Below are positions 10,588-24,619 of a DNA stretch of 64,000 nucleotides, in pieces. The stretch comes from Aptenodytes patagonicus (lineage: Eukaryota > Chordata > Aves > Sphenisciformes > Spheniscidae). The stretch spans positions 186,001 through 250,000 of the forward strand of contig NC_134954.1 in the NCBI RefSeq assembly GCF_965638725.1, in the 5' to 3' direction. A program made the translations under genes and the position numbers. Below the pieces are notes generated by a model. That model saw nothing but the letters and a program-made list of their open reading frames with translations, was not told the DNA's origin and searched no databases. The first letter of the stretch is position 1. Every line of letters begins with the position of its first letter.

Positions 10588-10592
10588 AGCAC

Positions 10593-11400
10593 ACATTTTA
10601 TACTTGCTATGTTCAAGTTCAGCTGGGACTCAATAGCATGCTTTCACACTTTCTTTTTGTGTGAGTGGGATGGAGGGACTTTCTGCTAATGGGAAGGATT
10701 CAGACACATGACAATTAGCCCTGATTCAGACAACCACAGCAGTCCAGATCCTGATGTAATGATCTAGGTTGCCACTGATAATTCTCTGCCTTATGCAAAT
10801 TTGAGTAAAATGATAGCTTTCCCCTGCAAAAACTGTCTTTCATTTTCCCAGAAAACCCAAAACAAGTACAGCCAGTGGTAAAGGGGATTTTTGTCCCTCC
10901 TCCCCACCTTGGATCAGTTTTTATGAAGCTGTAGCTGTGACAAAGAAACAGAAGTTATTCCAAATATCAAAAAAAGAAAAAAAAGTCAAAGTGAAACCAC
11001 TGCAGAAAAAGAAAGGAGGATGTTTTTATAAGTCACAAACTTCTTGTTTTTTAGTTGGTAATAATGCACAATCACAGTAGCAGAGGCATATTTAGCCTGC
11101 TTTAGACAAGTTTACAGCACCATTCATACTATGTAAGAGCTACAAAATGGTCATCAACTGCAATACAAAGTCAGAAGAAATTGCAGTTGCTTGTACTGGG
11201 GAAAAAATCTACATCAAAAGCATTTGAGTCAAATGGCATTAAAGCTACTATCCAAAGAGTTGGGGTGGGGCAGTGGGAATAAGGACTCTGTATTAGGCGG
11301 CTATTCAACCTTATAACGTAAAGGACTATCTAAAGAAAGTGGCAGCAAGTTGTTCCAAAGTATCCAATATAAATAAAGTCATGTTACTGGCACAGAGTGT
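10593..11400 (+). other. Probable displaced GPR35 3' UTR / 3' flank
   Basis: Before the LTR element inserted, this DNA continued directly from about 19 bases after the GPR35 stop. It is AT-rich with no coding homology. The first good polyadenylation signal downstream of the element is AATAAA at 11372-11377. The GPR35 transcript therefore either reads through the whole 2.6-kb element to this point or ends at a non-canonical signal within the element. Confidence 0.45.
11372..11377 (+). promoter_or_regulatory. Candidate polyadenylation signal for GPR35
   Basis: AATAAA in the context ATATAAATAAAGTC, the first canonical hexamer I noticed on the + strand after the LTR element. Its use is inferred only from position. 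Confidence 0.35.
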
Positions 11401-14400
11401 AGTCTCTTAATGACTTAAATGGAAAAGGTGGGGGATTGGGTGGTAGGGGATCTGCTCTGCTGTCTGTCCCCAAAAGGGACAGCTCATGTCCCTGGCTGTC
11501 CAAGCGAGGAGCAGGGGGTATGAGCTGCAACAGAGACTGGGATTTTCAAAGGCAGAACAGTGCATGCCACCCTGTGATGCACTTACCCACAAACAGCTAA
11601 GTAGATAAAACCGCTAACTAGCCCCTTGGTAATGATGCTCAGACAGCACCCACGTGCCCCGGGATTGGACGTACCAGGCACATACCTCCACCCACGTTTC
11701 CTGACGCTGGGCTGGTCTTTCATCTGCCTGCACATGCTGGGCCAAACCCTGCTGCCACCTCAGTGGCCTTACAGCCCCACTTCCAGCTCAGCCTTTGCCT
11801 CTCCTCCTACTCAAGGCACGTGCCAAAAGGCACAAACCTCTTAAAGAGAGACCTTGCTGCAGGTCTCTGCTCTCACCGTTGAGCAGAGCCCTCCATCCAC
11901 CTGCCCAGCAAAGCCCACGCCACCTGCACAGGACAGTTGCAAAGCCCTGACAACTTCTCAAGGGGATGTAGGCTTCTCACCATGCTTGCCAGAGATTCAG
12001 GCAGAAATGGGGAAATCTGCTCTGTCATCACCAAAACCTGAGAGCAGGATCTGGCCTTCGTTCACTGCACAATGGGAAGGGGAAGTAGAAGAGGCTCTGG
12101 TTGCTAAGACGGCCTTTTAGGGAGGTTGGTTTCTCCCCTCTTCTACCCCTACTTTCTTTGAAAAGATCAAAGCAGCAACGAATGGTGCTGTGCATGCAGA
12201 GATGGGTATCTCCTCCCAGCTCAGCCCAAGGTGCGGCACGGCCCTGGCAGTGATTTCACACTGCTCAGCCTGGTGCAGCAGGGCTCACGCTTTGCCTTCC
12301 CCAGCCCTGTGTGCTGATGGGTCTCCTGCATCGCTGTAGTAACATATGCACCTTAGTGACTTTAATTTGATGGACGGCTCCCAAATAACCCTAAACATAC
12401 CTTTAAGATTTCCTCCCCAGTATGGCATTTGTATGCTGAGAGCCCAGTGATTTGAGAGATTACCTGGTTGCCAGTGTGTTTTTTCTACGCCCCCAGTCTC
12501 ACTAACATGGGTGCGAGCTCTTCAGAGGTGAAAGCTCTGCACAAACCAAACTGCTATTTCAGATGCGCAGGAAAAAAATACTTCTTCTCCAGTAACCACT
12601 AATTAAGTGGGTGGAGGAGATACAAAGCTGCCTACAAACAAAGCATTTCTGAGCAGATTCTGCTAAGCTGTCTCACTCCAAGTAATGCCCCTTCCTCTAG
12701 CAGCCATTCGCCCAGAAATACACACCATGAAAGCTTGGCCAAAGACAGCCAAACTTCCTCACCACAGAAACCTCACACCAAAGCCTCTACAGCAATGAGT
12801 CCTCAGGTGCTTACTGGGGTTTGGAGAAGGAGGGAGCCTCAGAGGGGCTGTGGAGGAGACAGTCGGGTTGTGCCAGTGCAGGATGGTACTGGGCAGGGAG
12901 TGCAGGGATGATCCTCACTGCCACAGCCAGCCTCTGCAGCAGCTCTGAGCAGGACCACGGCAACTCCTAATGACTGCCCAGAAGCAGCTGGTTAATGAGG
13001 GCAAAGAGGCAGGAAAGCATGTTTCACTCTCAGAAAAGAGGTGTGATAAACTATCCCTTTGACATAGGACCAAAACCTCTGTTCTTCACCATTTGAGCAG
13101 GGTCTATCCAAGTATAGGGCATATATATAGGCCTGAAATATTTGTGCCAAATTTTTACCGAACCAAAGCAGGGAGCCTAGCTTGAAAGCCAAAGGCCAGA
13201 AAGGCAGAAGTATGAAGTGTTCATCTTGGTAGAACAATGTCAGCAGACAGAAGTGGAGCGGGAGTTTTGAAGTTAATAAAGCTGCCGGCAGACTGCTGCC
13301 AGGGTTTCTGATGGACAGGGTTGCAGATGCTGCAGCCTTTTAGCACCTTTGAGGGTGAGGAGTGCATAGTGTCAGACTCTGTCCCCAGCTCGTGCATGCA
13401 GTACCCACATGGGACAGCGCATCCCATTGGAGTGACTCAGTGATGTTTCTGAGCCTTCATTCAGAAACTGAGAGACATAGGAATGCTTCTATCTCAAGCT
13501 AATGATAATGAGCCACCCTGATTTTCACTTCCCCAGAAGTGCCCTCTTTTTCTGTCTTCGATGTAAGCGCCTTTGAAGTATGTCACAGTTTTTTCATGAC
13601 AGATTTCACACTTCCCCCCACACCTGACATTCAGCTGAACTCTCATTTTTTGGTCAGCTGCCCTGGTTCAGTACTTGGCAGCAGGGTTCAGTTAAAATGT
13701 GACAGCAACAGCAACTGGAAAGCCCCAAGCAAGAAAACTGGTGTGAGACGTTACCAGACCTCTGTGAGCAATAGCATGAAAGTTAGAGGGAGGTTTGGAT
13801 GTGTTCCTATGTTGTGTGTGTGTGTGTCCTGCCTGTGCAGCTACCTCCAGTGCGCTGCAGCAGCTCCACTCATGCTTTCAAGTGATCTGTTTTTTTGTAC
13901 AAGTCCATTCAGTGCTTGTGAAGGGTATCAAACTGGCTGTGTCTAGCTCTGTCATCAGTTCATAGAATTAGAATTAATATAATGTAGGAGATGCCAGTGC
14001 AAGATGTTTGTGCCTACCTTTGTCCTGCAGCTGCTGGGAGGGCAGTGTGGCCTGATGAGGGCAGGATGTGGTCTGCATGGTGGGAGATACCTGCCTCGGC
14101 CAGCCTGCGAGGTGTAGGTTCCAACTCACCTCACACCTGTACCCTCATGACTTGGAAAGCGTGAGGCTGATGTTGTCTAGACTTGGCTCCAGAGAAATCT
14201 GGGAAGTCTGAAAGACAGAGCTTGCCCTATGCTAAGAAGGTTAAGTTGCACATATTCAAAAGCTTGGTGGATGTGATGAGATAGCTAGGTTTTTGCAGCA
14301 AGATCAAAGCAAGCCAGGCAAGGCCTGCTCCGCCTGAATTGTTACAGTCTGTCTGTGTGTGGGGTGGGGGCTGTCTGCCTTCCAGGCGGTGGTGGAAGAA

Positions 14401-17400
14401 TCAGTATCTTGTTGGCAAGTGCTCAGATCCCCCTTCTCTCCTGGAGGTTGCGGAGCCCACCAGAAATGTCTACTGCCGTAGACTGCTGCTGCTTCCTCAC
14501 TGCTTAATTCATCCGTTAGCTCTTCTCTGTACGGTGTGGGAGAGCTTGGCCAGATGGGTTATGAATTTAGAGGACACTCCTTCTACTAAATCAGCCTAAA
14601 AGCTCCAGGTGGAAAAGTAAAAAAACCAAAGCAGAAGGTCAGGAGTGATCTTGGGGCAGGAAGGAAGAGATTCTCGTTTAAGCTATAATTTAATGGTAAA
14701 TTAGTTCTTTTACTGCTGCTCACTTCCTTTCCTTGCTATTATTCTGGTGAAGGGAAGAATGCAGCTGATGTTCAATACCTTTCTACTCTCCCAATGGCAA
14801 CTGAGTAATCATGAAGAATTAAGCCCTTTATTTTATCACTTTGAGGCTGCTCCCTTTCATGTTCTGGGCACCGATCATATCAGACTTGAGTGGCATTTAA
14901 CATGTCCTTAGGGGCTGGCTCCCAGTCCCCACTGCCGGGCAGCCCCTGGTCACCCACAGTGCCACCCTGCACCCAGGGGCTGGGGGGGCAGAATGAGCTC
15001 TGTGCCTGTGAGGAGTGCACCCGCCAGCCATGGCCCTTCACCATCACTGAGATCTTCGCTCTCTGCCACTGCAGTTACATGTTTTCATCTGAAGTGACGT
15101 GGCTATTTTCAGTGCTTCAGCAATTTTAGAGAGGGGGTGGGTTTTCACTTCTGTTTTGTTTTTAAAGAAACAGAACTTTGAAAAATTTCAAGGGTGCAAT
15201 AAACTGCAATGTTAAAAGATATATCTGGCTTTAATAACATACCTGGAATTTTTCTCTTTTACCAGCTGGCTGGACCCAAATGGTGGATTTTGTTCCTTTG
15301 GGAAGAGCATGTGATATTTGCAGTAGGCAGAGAGCAGGAAAGGGGTATCTCACCTCCTGCCTCCTGGAGGGATGGTGGTCTGCAGCGGTCCCAGCTCTGG
15401 AAGAAGGGACAGGGGAGCTCAAATACAGCAGCACTGCTCTAGGTATGCATGTTTGGGTTTGTTTTGTTTTGTTTTTTTAAGATTCTTCCATTCTCACCTC
15501 TCGCATCAGGGACCTCAGAGCCATTTCAGTCCCAGCAGGGAGGTCTCCGTAGAGGCAGGTGCTTGACCAACTTCCCTGCTAGGTAAAGCACAATCCAAGA
15601 AATGGATGCCCTGCCAAAAAGTTCCTGTGGAGGCAATGCACTCCCTTGTATCCAGGTGCCTGCCTCCTGCTGGGCTGCCCAGGGCAGGGCCACCCCAGCA
15701 CCCGTCTCCCTGGACACCCACTGCCTTCCCCCAGTGAAAGGGAAGTGGATCCCACCACTTGCCTGCCTGGGATAGGGATCCTAACCAGGCAGCGTTCCCC
15801 ACTGGTTTTCAAAAGAATAAAATAAAATTTAAAAAAAGAGAAAACACCTCCCATGGAGATGAGAGCACGACAGAAAAAGCACTCTGTTTCAAAAAGGGAT
15901 TTCCCAGATTTTGCATTTAAAGGCACACCCCAGGTTCAGACTGTACTGCTGGTGACAATTTATCTACACGATCATTGTGAGGCAGATTTGAGGTGATGAT
16001 ACTGAAACCAGTTATGAAATCCAGCACATTTCTGTTTTTTGATTAATTCACATTGGCTTTATTTTTTGTCAGTAAACCCCAGACTGATTTATTTCCACTG
16101 GTGTATTTCAACACTTTCCTCTTCCTCATAAACACACAAACCCTTCACATCTTGCTTTAGTTTCCCTTGAAACATTTCCCTATTTAACTTTTTAAATTTT
16201 TTTTTTTTTTTTGGTAAAAGTGACTGAAGGAGGAGTTGCTCTTCTGCTTTCAGATAGGGCTGCATAAGCCAGATGCTAAAGAGCATGCATCACTTCTGTG
16301 CTTGGCCAAGTTTCTTCAATTTTCAGCTGCACAAAGGCACAGCACATCAGTGGGCATATACAGAAAAGAGAAATCACAAGAGCTTCTTTTTGTGCACTTA
16401 AAACCTCCCCAATAGTACTGGCAAATGCCCCGATGGCGCAAAGGTTTCTGCTGGTGTCAGAGAAGATACGGGGACATGCAGCTCCCTGGCACAGCACACA
16501 CAACAAAACAGACCTTCTTTGCTTCATCGTTTTCAGCGCTCATGGTGCCAGTTTGCAAGCCCTGTCCCCACCACAGGGACTGGCCTGTCCTCTCCCCCTG
16601 TGCCGTTTGTACCTGGATCTGCACTGGAGGCATCCCACGAACCTCTCCTCCACGGAGGGACGTGCAGGGGAGCTCTAGGAGTCTTTCAGGCCCATCTGTG
16701 ATGCAAGAAATGCTCTCCCTTGGCTCCAGGAGGTGTGCATATACCTCCCCTTTCTCCTCCAGACTCTCTGGCATGGGAACCCCCCATCCCAATGCTACTC
16801 CCCATGCCCAGCCTACCCCAGGATCCTGCTGCAACTGGAAACTGCCTTTATGCCTTATATTGCTGCGATGGAGGAAAGAAATGGGGGTACAAGACCCACA
16901 TGAAAATCTAGCTTTAGAAATTGCTGTATTAGCAGTTACCGTTTCCAGAGAGTGAACTGTGCTGCACAGCTCTGCTTTCTTTTTACCTCTCAGATGCTTT
17001 CCTTCCTCAGGTGGTTCTGTCCTCAGCAATGCTTGGCAGGATCACCTGAAGTCTCTGACTGTCCAACGTCACTGCAATATGCCACAAGCTGGGCTGGCCT
17101 GCCTGTGAATGGCCACGCAGGATCCAGCTGCTCAGCAAAACCACCCAGGCCTCCCCTGCCATCAGTTGCAGAAACAACGGGTTTCCCCTCCCCTGGGAAA
17201 GGCTGGACATGACCAGGGTGAGGCAATTAAAGAGGACAGGCTACCACAGCTGGAGGAGGCAGGGAAGGTCCCATGCCTGCAGGGCAAGCTTTTTCCAGAA
17301 GCCCTGTGATATCCCCAACACAGCCTGAGGGTACCCAGCGCAGTTCTCTGAGGAAGCACATGCACCACAAGAATTTCTATAAATGCAAGGAAAAGAGGGA

Positions 17401-19535
17401 AAGAAAGAAAGAAAAAAACCCCAAAACACCCAAACAAACAAAAAAAACCCCAAACAACACGCAAAAACCCCTCAACAACAAGCAAACTAATCAATCTACC
17501 AGCCATAGAAAAGGTGACTCACCTGTGACAAATTCTTGGTTGTGCAGAGATGTGTCCACCAAATGGGGAGAAAAGAGGTGTGCCTTAGAAAACACAGCAC
17601 TATTTCCATCAGCCATTTGGACTCATCCTTTCCAGGTCTTGGGGATTTTTTTTTTCCTTTTTTTTATCATCATCATCTCCTGTAAGTGACCCCAGAATCA
17701 GCTCAGCCTTTCCAGCAGTTGTAGGGGCACATTCTGGTGACCAGAGCTGGTTGCTGCCACTCTGAGTTATCCTGACCAGTGCTGAGCATCCAGCGCCAGT
17801 ATGGGCCAGTCATCCTTGCCCAGCGCATTTTTTGGTGTGTTATCAACTACAGCAAAAATGATCTGATAGAAAGCCAAAAAAACCCCTAAAACCAAGCAAA
17901 CAAACAAACAAAACCACAACAACAACAACAAAACCTTTCTACAAGAAGTACCTGACTCTTATCTGTCTCTTTGGCATTGTCTCACTCACACTCCTTTTCC
18001 TTTCCTTTTTTAAGAAAAACCATTCCTAATCTAAAGCCAAGATACAATGGTCAGAATACGTTTATTACAAAAAGGATCACCAAAGTCAGGGATCTTTCCG
18101 TAAGGCCTGGCTGCCCTGCATACCTACCACCCCAGCTGTCAAACGCATATTGGAGGTGTGTGCATGCTGACAGCCTGAATCATCACAATGAATTTACACC
18201 AGGGAGGAAGTTAAAACAGCAGCATGAGGACTTTTTTTTTTTTACTGTGAACTTGTGAAGTGCTGAGCTGTGCAAGCCCATTCCTTTCTGCAGCATCTTT
18301 TGCTGCCCAACCACCAGGTTCTCCACTGATGCTGTAGATTCTGACACTGCTGTGAGGCAGGGGCATAATGAAGGATAAGCAGCAGGCTTGGCAAACAGCA
18401 ATGTTTCGGGGGAAATGCATGCAAGTTAAAAACATACACTTTCTCTTATCAACAAGGTGAATTCACAGATAAGAGCAGTAGGTGCCAGAGCTTTTCCTCA
18501 GGCCTGTATTTACCCTCTTATTGTTAAACATGTTTATAAGCCATGCTGGTGCAGGTGGTAGGGAGCCTTGGTTTCGTGAAAATCCAGTGCTTTTCTCTAA
18601 AAGCAGCATTTACTGCTAACTCTGGTGCAACCTCACCCACCTTTCCAGTCACAGCGAAGCCCGGTCTAACCCTTCCCAACAGGTGCCAGTGGAGGGCCAG
18701 CGTGGTTTCACAAGACCATTAATCACCCTTGGCTCAAGCAGGCACTGGGAAAGCTGGGACTGGGAAATCAGACTGTCTTGGTGCTCGGTGAAGTCCGTTC
18801 ACTGCCACAGGTTAACAAAACAGCCCATGACTGAAGAGAAGAAAAGCAGCCAAGAGAGGAAGGTGAGTGGCTAATAGACCCCAACCAGCAATCCTCTTCC
18901 CCAAATGGAGCAATGATTATTCAAGGTCTGCTCCTCCAACCCATCCACGTGGGAGTGACAAGCCCAGCAGGAGAAAGTCCCTAGCCCCAAGGGCCAGGTC
19001 CCCACCTCTGCACCAGCATCCCTCACTGACCCATTTTATTACCAAGCTCCATAGACAACTTGGCACTAACCTGCAAAATGCAGGAGGAACCATCTTTCAC
19101 CTCCCTCATCTGACCTTTTGCTTCTCCACCTTCTGCCAGAGTAGTCCACCTCTGATCAACAAAGCCTACACCATTAAATGATTTCTAGCAGATCTGACTC
19201 AATAAATGACCCGTACAAGAGCAACAAACCCTAGATGTCAATAACTTAGGGAAGGTCAAACAAGCAGAAAGCTCTCACAAAAAAAGAAAGGAAAAAGAAA
19301 ATATTTGAAGATTCATTTTAAGACAATAGCTAAAGAAAGTCTCCATGAGTCATTCTCTATCATTTCTAAAATCCTGATTTCAGAAGAAACACCTCAGTCT
19401 CCAGTTGAAAAGTAAATAACACATCAGTCAGCATAGAAAGAAAATACTCCCTTTTTTCTGCTTTCTTCCCTGTGCTGGTGACAAAAAGTAGCAGAGTGAC
19501 ATAAAGGATGTAAGGGGAACAGAAAGCAAGTAAGC
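11401..19535. other. No gene recognised; low-complexity patches
   Basis: I see no recognisable exon, RNA gene or transposon here. Low-complexity patches include a GT run near 13814, a T-rich run at about 16195-16212, and A/C-rich stretches at about 17396-17480 and 17871-17936 built of AAAC/CAAA words. The longest open frames (135 aa at 13539; 176 and 190 aa overlapping on opposite strands at 16425-17029) match no family I know and look like chance frames in GC-richer DNA. Confidence 0.5.
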
Positions 19536-20267
19536 ATCAATACAGGCTGGGGGATGAAGGGATTGAGAGCAGCCCTGCCAAGAAGGACTTGCAGGTACTG
19601 GTGGATGAAAAGCTGGACATGAGCCAGCAATGTGCGCTCGCAGCCCAGAAGGCCAATCATATCCTGGGCTGCATCAAAAGAAGCGTGGCCAGCAGGTCGA
19701 GGGAGGGGATTCTGCCTCTCTACTCTGCTCTGGTGGGACCCCACCTGGAGTACTGCGTCCAGCTCTGGAGCCCTCAGCGTAAGAAAGACACAGACCTGTT
19801 GGAGCGGGTCCAGAAGAGGGTCATGACAATAATCAGGGGGATGGAACACCTCTCCTATGAAGAAAGGCTGGGAGAGTTGGGGTGGTTCAGCCTAGAGAAG
19901 AGAAGGCTTTGGGGAGACCTTATTGCAGCCTATCAGTACTTAAAGGGGGCTTCTAAAAAAGATGGTGGCAACCTTTTTGGCAGGGCCTGTTGTGACAGGA
20001 CAAGGGGGAATGGCTTTAAACTAAAGGGGGGTAGATTTAGACTAGATAGAAGGAAGAAGTTTTTTACACTGAGGGTGGTGAGGCACTGGCACAGGTTGCC
20101 CAGAGAGGTGGTGGATGGGTTTCCATCCCTGGAAACATTCCAGGTCAGGTTGGACGGGGCTCTGAGCAACCTGATCTAGTTGAAGATGTCCCTGCCCACG
20201 GCAGGGGGTTAGACTAGATGACCTTCAGAGGTCCCTTCCAACCCAAACTGTTTTATGATTCTATGAT
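19536..20267 (+). mobile_element. 5'-truncated young CR1 LINE
   Basis: Matches 30796-31527 of the near full-length CR1 almost base for base, with about 20 differences by eye over 732 bases. It holds only the C-terminal end of the ORF2 reverse transcriptase (19589-20176, still open) and the 3' UTR, ending in TTTTATGATTCTATGAT of the CR1 tail type. The left breakpoint is at ATCAATACAGG. Extreme 5' truncation and no obvious target duplication are normal for avian CR1. It lacks the RT catalytic motif, so it is dead on arrival. Confidence 0.95.
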
Positions 20268-23200
20268 CTAAGGGAGACACAGCGATGGAGAAATAGCAGT
20301 GGCTGCAGCATGCAGGAGGGGAAAACAAAAACTTCTGCATAAATTTAGTTCCTGATGCATTAGGCTTGTAAAATGAGAGAAATTAGGAATTCCCCATGAC
20401 TAATATTTCTGAGCAGAGAGCATGGGTAGTTTACTATACATCTTTTTTTGTATAAACTGCTTTATTTTCTTGAACTCCTGATTCTAAGATGTTCCACATG
20501 AACCAGAAGGTTTAGTAAATATTCTCCAGATGGGGCTTCCAGACTTAAAGTAGGCTTTTTTCTTTTTTAATACAGTGATTAATCTCTGTGCTAAGCTGCC
20601 TTTTCAAGTGTCTGAAAGAGTTATGTTCCCACACTTCTCTCTGGATCTTTTGAAAACAACTGTCTTCAGTCACTGGTAGCCAGAGCTTCTTCCTTTGGCT
20701 CAGATTTATCTCTGCTGCACACCATCAGCGATTTCTGTGAGCCTCTGGGCTCCCCTATCAGTACAGAGGTCTTGTTTGTAGGTAGGCAGAGAAAAAGTGC
20801 AAGTGCATGAACTCATCACCTCTCCCATGCACCATGAGGAAAAGAGTCTCGCATGGAAATCGGTCTCTCTCAGTCCTCCCCACGAGGATTTTTCCAGTGG
20901 TAGGAAGCAGAAATCCAGCACACTCCATGCTGTGTCCTTGTGTGGACACCAGCAAGCTCCAGTCCTTGCTGCAGCTGTCTATCTACAGCATCTGAGCCCA
21001 GAGAAGGTTGGATTTGCAGGGCCCTGGCACTACACTGCAAAGCTGGAAGACCATCCTTGCTGTGGCAGGCTGGAAGCCCACCAGATACTTTCCCAGGTTA
21101 CTGCAGCCTGTAGTTTAGGAACCTCCTAAACCAGAGGTTGCTTCTTTATGTAAAATGGCCCATCAGGGGCTTTTCTGCCTTCCATGAGCACACAGAATCA
21201 CTTCTTATACCCATAAAATAATTTAAAAAATTAAAAATCTAACCACACCATCAACATCTAGCTTTTGCAGCGTAGTCAACATGTCCCTGTACCAGCCAGA
21301 GCTTGGTGCAGCATCGCACCACGTGGAGCAAAAGGAGCCAACTGCAGCCAGAGCCCACCAGGTAAATCCTGAGCTGGATACTGCTCTGAATGGAAAACAT
21401 CTGCACCCACCTAGAGCTGCCAAAGCTAAAGATTGCTCTGAAGCTCCAAAAGGCCCAAGTTATGCTGTTATACTACAGGGCTGCACAGAAAGTGTCAAAC
21501 CACTAGAGGGAAACCTGACCTCTGCGTGCAACAAAATCTCCAGCACACCTGGGAGAGGATGGGCAGAAGGTCACCTTAGAAAGCTGTGTTTTGGGCCAGA
21601 CTTCTGCTAAGCTGCCCAAGGGAGAGTCCCTGGGAACTTACATCTTTTCTCGGATGTCTACAAAGACATTTAAAAACACTCATGCAGCAGTATATCTAAC
21701 ACATCTGGAAGAGAAAAATAACTTGAAAACTTATTTCCCAAATGCTTCTCCTCATCCTCCTTTAGCCAGTTTCTTCCCTTCCCACAGGTGTTTATACAGG
21801 TAGCCTGGGAGACCTCAGCTCACCTCAAAGCCAAGCAAATGGGATTTGGGGGAAGAAGGAAACCCAAGTTGGGGTTAAATGAAGGGGGAGGGGGGAGAAA
21901 CATGGGTGTGATGCAAACCATCCATTAGTATCAGTTTTGATACTTTTGAAATGCATTGAGCTCCTCTGAAATGCCTTTGTACTCATGCTCTCACTCTGCT
22001 CACTTCCATGGGCGATAGGATGGGAAGCAGGGACTAACCTTAACCAAGAAATGTCATTTTTCAGTGGAATTCCCATTCTGCTTCAGAGGGCCAATCTAAA
22101 AAAGAACAATTCTCACAGACATATTTCCACCCCTGGTAATAAGCAGGAAGGTGCTAAGTCCCCAGCTACCCATCCCTCTTGGGGGGATGGGCACTCACTG
22201 CAGGGGCAGCCCTCCTCCTGCAGCACTCCTGCTCACAGGGCAATTCTCCTTTTGGAGACAGCTTCCTGAAAGGATGCAGCCATTTCATCAGGGCAACACC
22301 TCTCCCATGTCCTCTCAGTGGAGCTGGCCACACACTTCTCCTTTGCTGAGGGAAGAGCGGGAAAATGATGTGTTTGGCTTCTAGAAAAGCTTTCATCTGT
22401 GATGAAAAACATCCCGCACACAGAAAAAGAAACACTGAAGTAGTTTTGGGAAGGCCTGGCATGTTGCTGTACCTTGAGAAAAGCCTCACAAAAATGGCAC
22501 TTTCCTGTTATTGTCAGTCATATGGGCCATGTATGCTATTAGAGATATCAGAGATGTTGGAGTTATTGGACATAAAGACTTTTGAAGGTAGAATTTTAAC
22601 CTGGTTGCTCTCCTCAGCTGAAACCACTGCAGCAAGCTGAAGTGATGCATGCGGCCCTCAGCTAGCACCTGCACCAGCAGCAGCTTGGGCCAGAGGCAAC
22701 AGCACTGGCTCCGGAGGGCTGGGGCCACCAGACCCAGGTGCCTTTGGCCACAGGTGAGTGCACTGAATTGCAAAGCACCTGGCCACAGGGGTGTTTTGTG
22801 GCAAGCAACTTCACAGGATGAACCACTCAATTCAGTGAGGTGGTATCATGTCCTTTGTACATGCCTAAAGTGATATTGATAGGGTTAACATCCAACAATG
22901 CACATCACACCTGCTTCCATCTCATAGTCCATAAGTTAGTAAAAGAGACTTCTTTCTTGGCTTCACAAGTTAACAGGGGAAACACTGGCAATGATGTTTC
23001 CAAGCCTACTGAGATGCTGGCTTGACCTCTGACTCCCAAGACCCCAGATACCCACCTCAGCAAAGTGACAACCTGTGAACCAGGACATGCATTTGACACC
23101 ACATGCAGGAACGCAGCCCCAGACAGATGTCCTCCCCGGCCTCGGCCTGCCCGCAGCCAGACACCCGCCATCCCTGCCCGTGGCAGAGCCTGGCCCCAGT

Positions 23201-24619
23201 GCACACAGCAGCCTACACTTGCCCGTAACCTAACACAGCACGGCTCTCCGTTAAAAGCTTTCAGGTGAGTTATTAAAGTGCCTTTTCCCCAGCGTTGCAC
23301 CTCCAGCCCTGAGGCTTAGGCAGCTCTCAGCGCTGTAAACCAGTGACCCCTGCTGACAACAGCCCTGAGCCGGCATCAGCCCTCCACACGCTGCCAGCAC
23401 CAACACAGCCTCTGCTGCTGCACCTTTCTCTTCCCAAACAGCCAGCCCAGCTCTAAGCCTGGCTCTCCCACACATTTGCCTAAGAGCTCTTGTGCCTACG
23501 ACACTTCCTCATGTGGTCTAGATCTGAGGGTATAGCGAAGATGTTGCTCAAATGCTACAAACACTAGATGAAGGGGCAATGCTTAAAAGTAACACTCTGA
23601 TTGCTGTTAATTTACTTGCGATGCAAGTAGCGCACTGGGGCAAGCTCTCATCATTAAATTTCAGTACGACAGAGCAGAATCTCACAGTGATTCTCCTAAA
23701 CAGTAAAAATAAGGCATTTCCTTTACTGTTAAGCAGATATCTTTTTTGTGTCTATTTACTAGATTCTTTTCCATGTTAGATAAACTGTGGACAACCAGGA
23801 GAAGAGTGACTTAGCCAACAATTAGTAGTAAGCCCCAGGTTTGTCATCTATATTCACTGCAGCTGGATGGTATTTCTACCCTTTTCTTTTACAGCACTAG
23901 TGTTTTTGGCAGCAGAATACTGTATTTAAAAACATTTAGACATTGTTTAGTCAAATGATACAAAATGATATACAAATGTTCTACCTTCTTTTGCCAGACA
24001 AAGCTTCATGCAATGGATATTACCTTTTGTAATATCAGAATTAACAGCGAAACTTAGAATACCCTTTATTCAACTCCTGAAAATTATAACATAAAATAAG
24101 ATACAAGCTCCCTTAGCTCAATTTCTAGCCAATAACCCAGAAAGGACTGCTTCAGTGAAGCTTACTCTTGCCTACAGATGATACATGGCAAAGAAACATC
24201 TGAAGAAAATGACATCAATTCTTTTCACATCCTTTTTTCTCCCCCCCCCCCCCCTTTTTTTTTGTAGCTCTCTGTTGCTGGGTTTCTTTTTATAGAGTGC
24301 AATGATGTATGGGGGAACTCCTGACTTTCAGTCAGTGGTGGCCACTGCTGAGATCAGGGAACAAATCTGATCTAAATTAGGCATGGAGTAAAGCAATCTA
24401 GTGATTATACCACCTGGTAAAGGGCTAGTGTCCACTTGCAGAAAACCAGAAGGACTCATACCAAGGTAAGAGTTTATGCCACTCTCGATTACATTGGTTT
24501 GTACTCAAAGTGTGCAGTCAGTTAGGGTCTTCTCTGCCCCCCTCAATGCTAACACACATGTAGCTGTCACGTTATCCAACATGATTTCTAATTCACCTCA
24601 ATCTTTTGCATGTGAAAGC
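20268..24619. other. No gene recognised
   Basis: Unique-looking DNA with short frames on both strands and nothing I can assign. A C run followed by a T run lies at 24241-24263. Modestly GC-rich stretches at 22620-22760 and 23090-23480 give overlapping frames on both strands without recognisable domains. Confidence 0.5.

Larger units (their letters stand above)
8000..10592 (+). mobile_element. Complete non-autonomous LTR retroelement (ERV-derived) with 5-bp TSD
   Basis: Two similar LTRs (8005-8593 and 9995-10587) flank a 1.4-kb internal region. Each LTR starts TGTC and ends GACA, and the insertion is bounded by a perfect target duplication AGCAC (8000-8004 and 10588-10592). A lysine-tRNA-type primer binding site follows the first LTR and a purine tract precedes the second. 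The internal region shows no gag, protease, reverse transcriptase, integrase or envelope homology in any frame. It holds a ~49-bp tandem repeat array and a 145-bp duplication instead, so the element must have been mobilised in trans by a related retrovirus-like element. It sits in the GPR35 3' UTR in the same orientation. The LTR type is common in birds; I leave its ERV class (ERVK-like or ERVL-like) open. Confidence 0.9.

Noticed and set aside
13539-13946. 135-aa open frame
   Set aside because: No recognisable domain, starts at a non-ATG codon and includes a GT microsatellite-encoded stretch.
16425-17029. Overlapping 176- and 190-aa frames on opposite strands
   Set aside because: Mutually overlapping frames in GC-richer DNA with no family resemblance; likely composition.
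21281-21610. 109-aa open frame with polar composition
   Set aside because: No recognisable homolog, no clear splice sites around it, opposite-strand frame overlaps.
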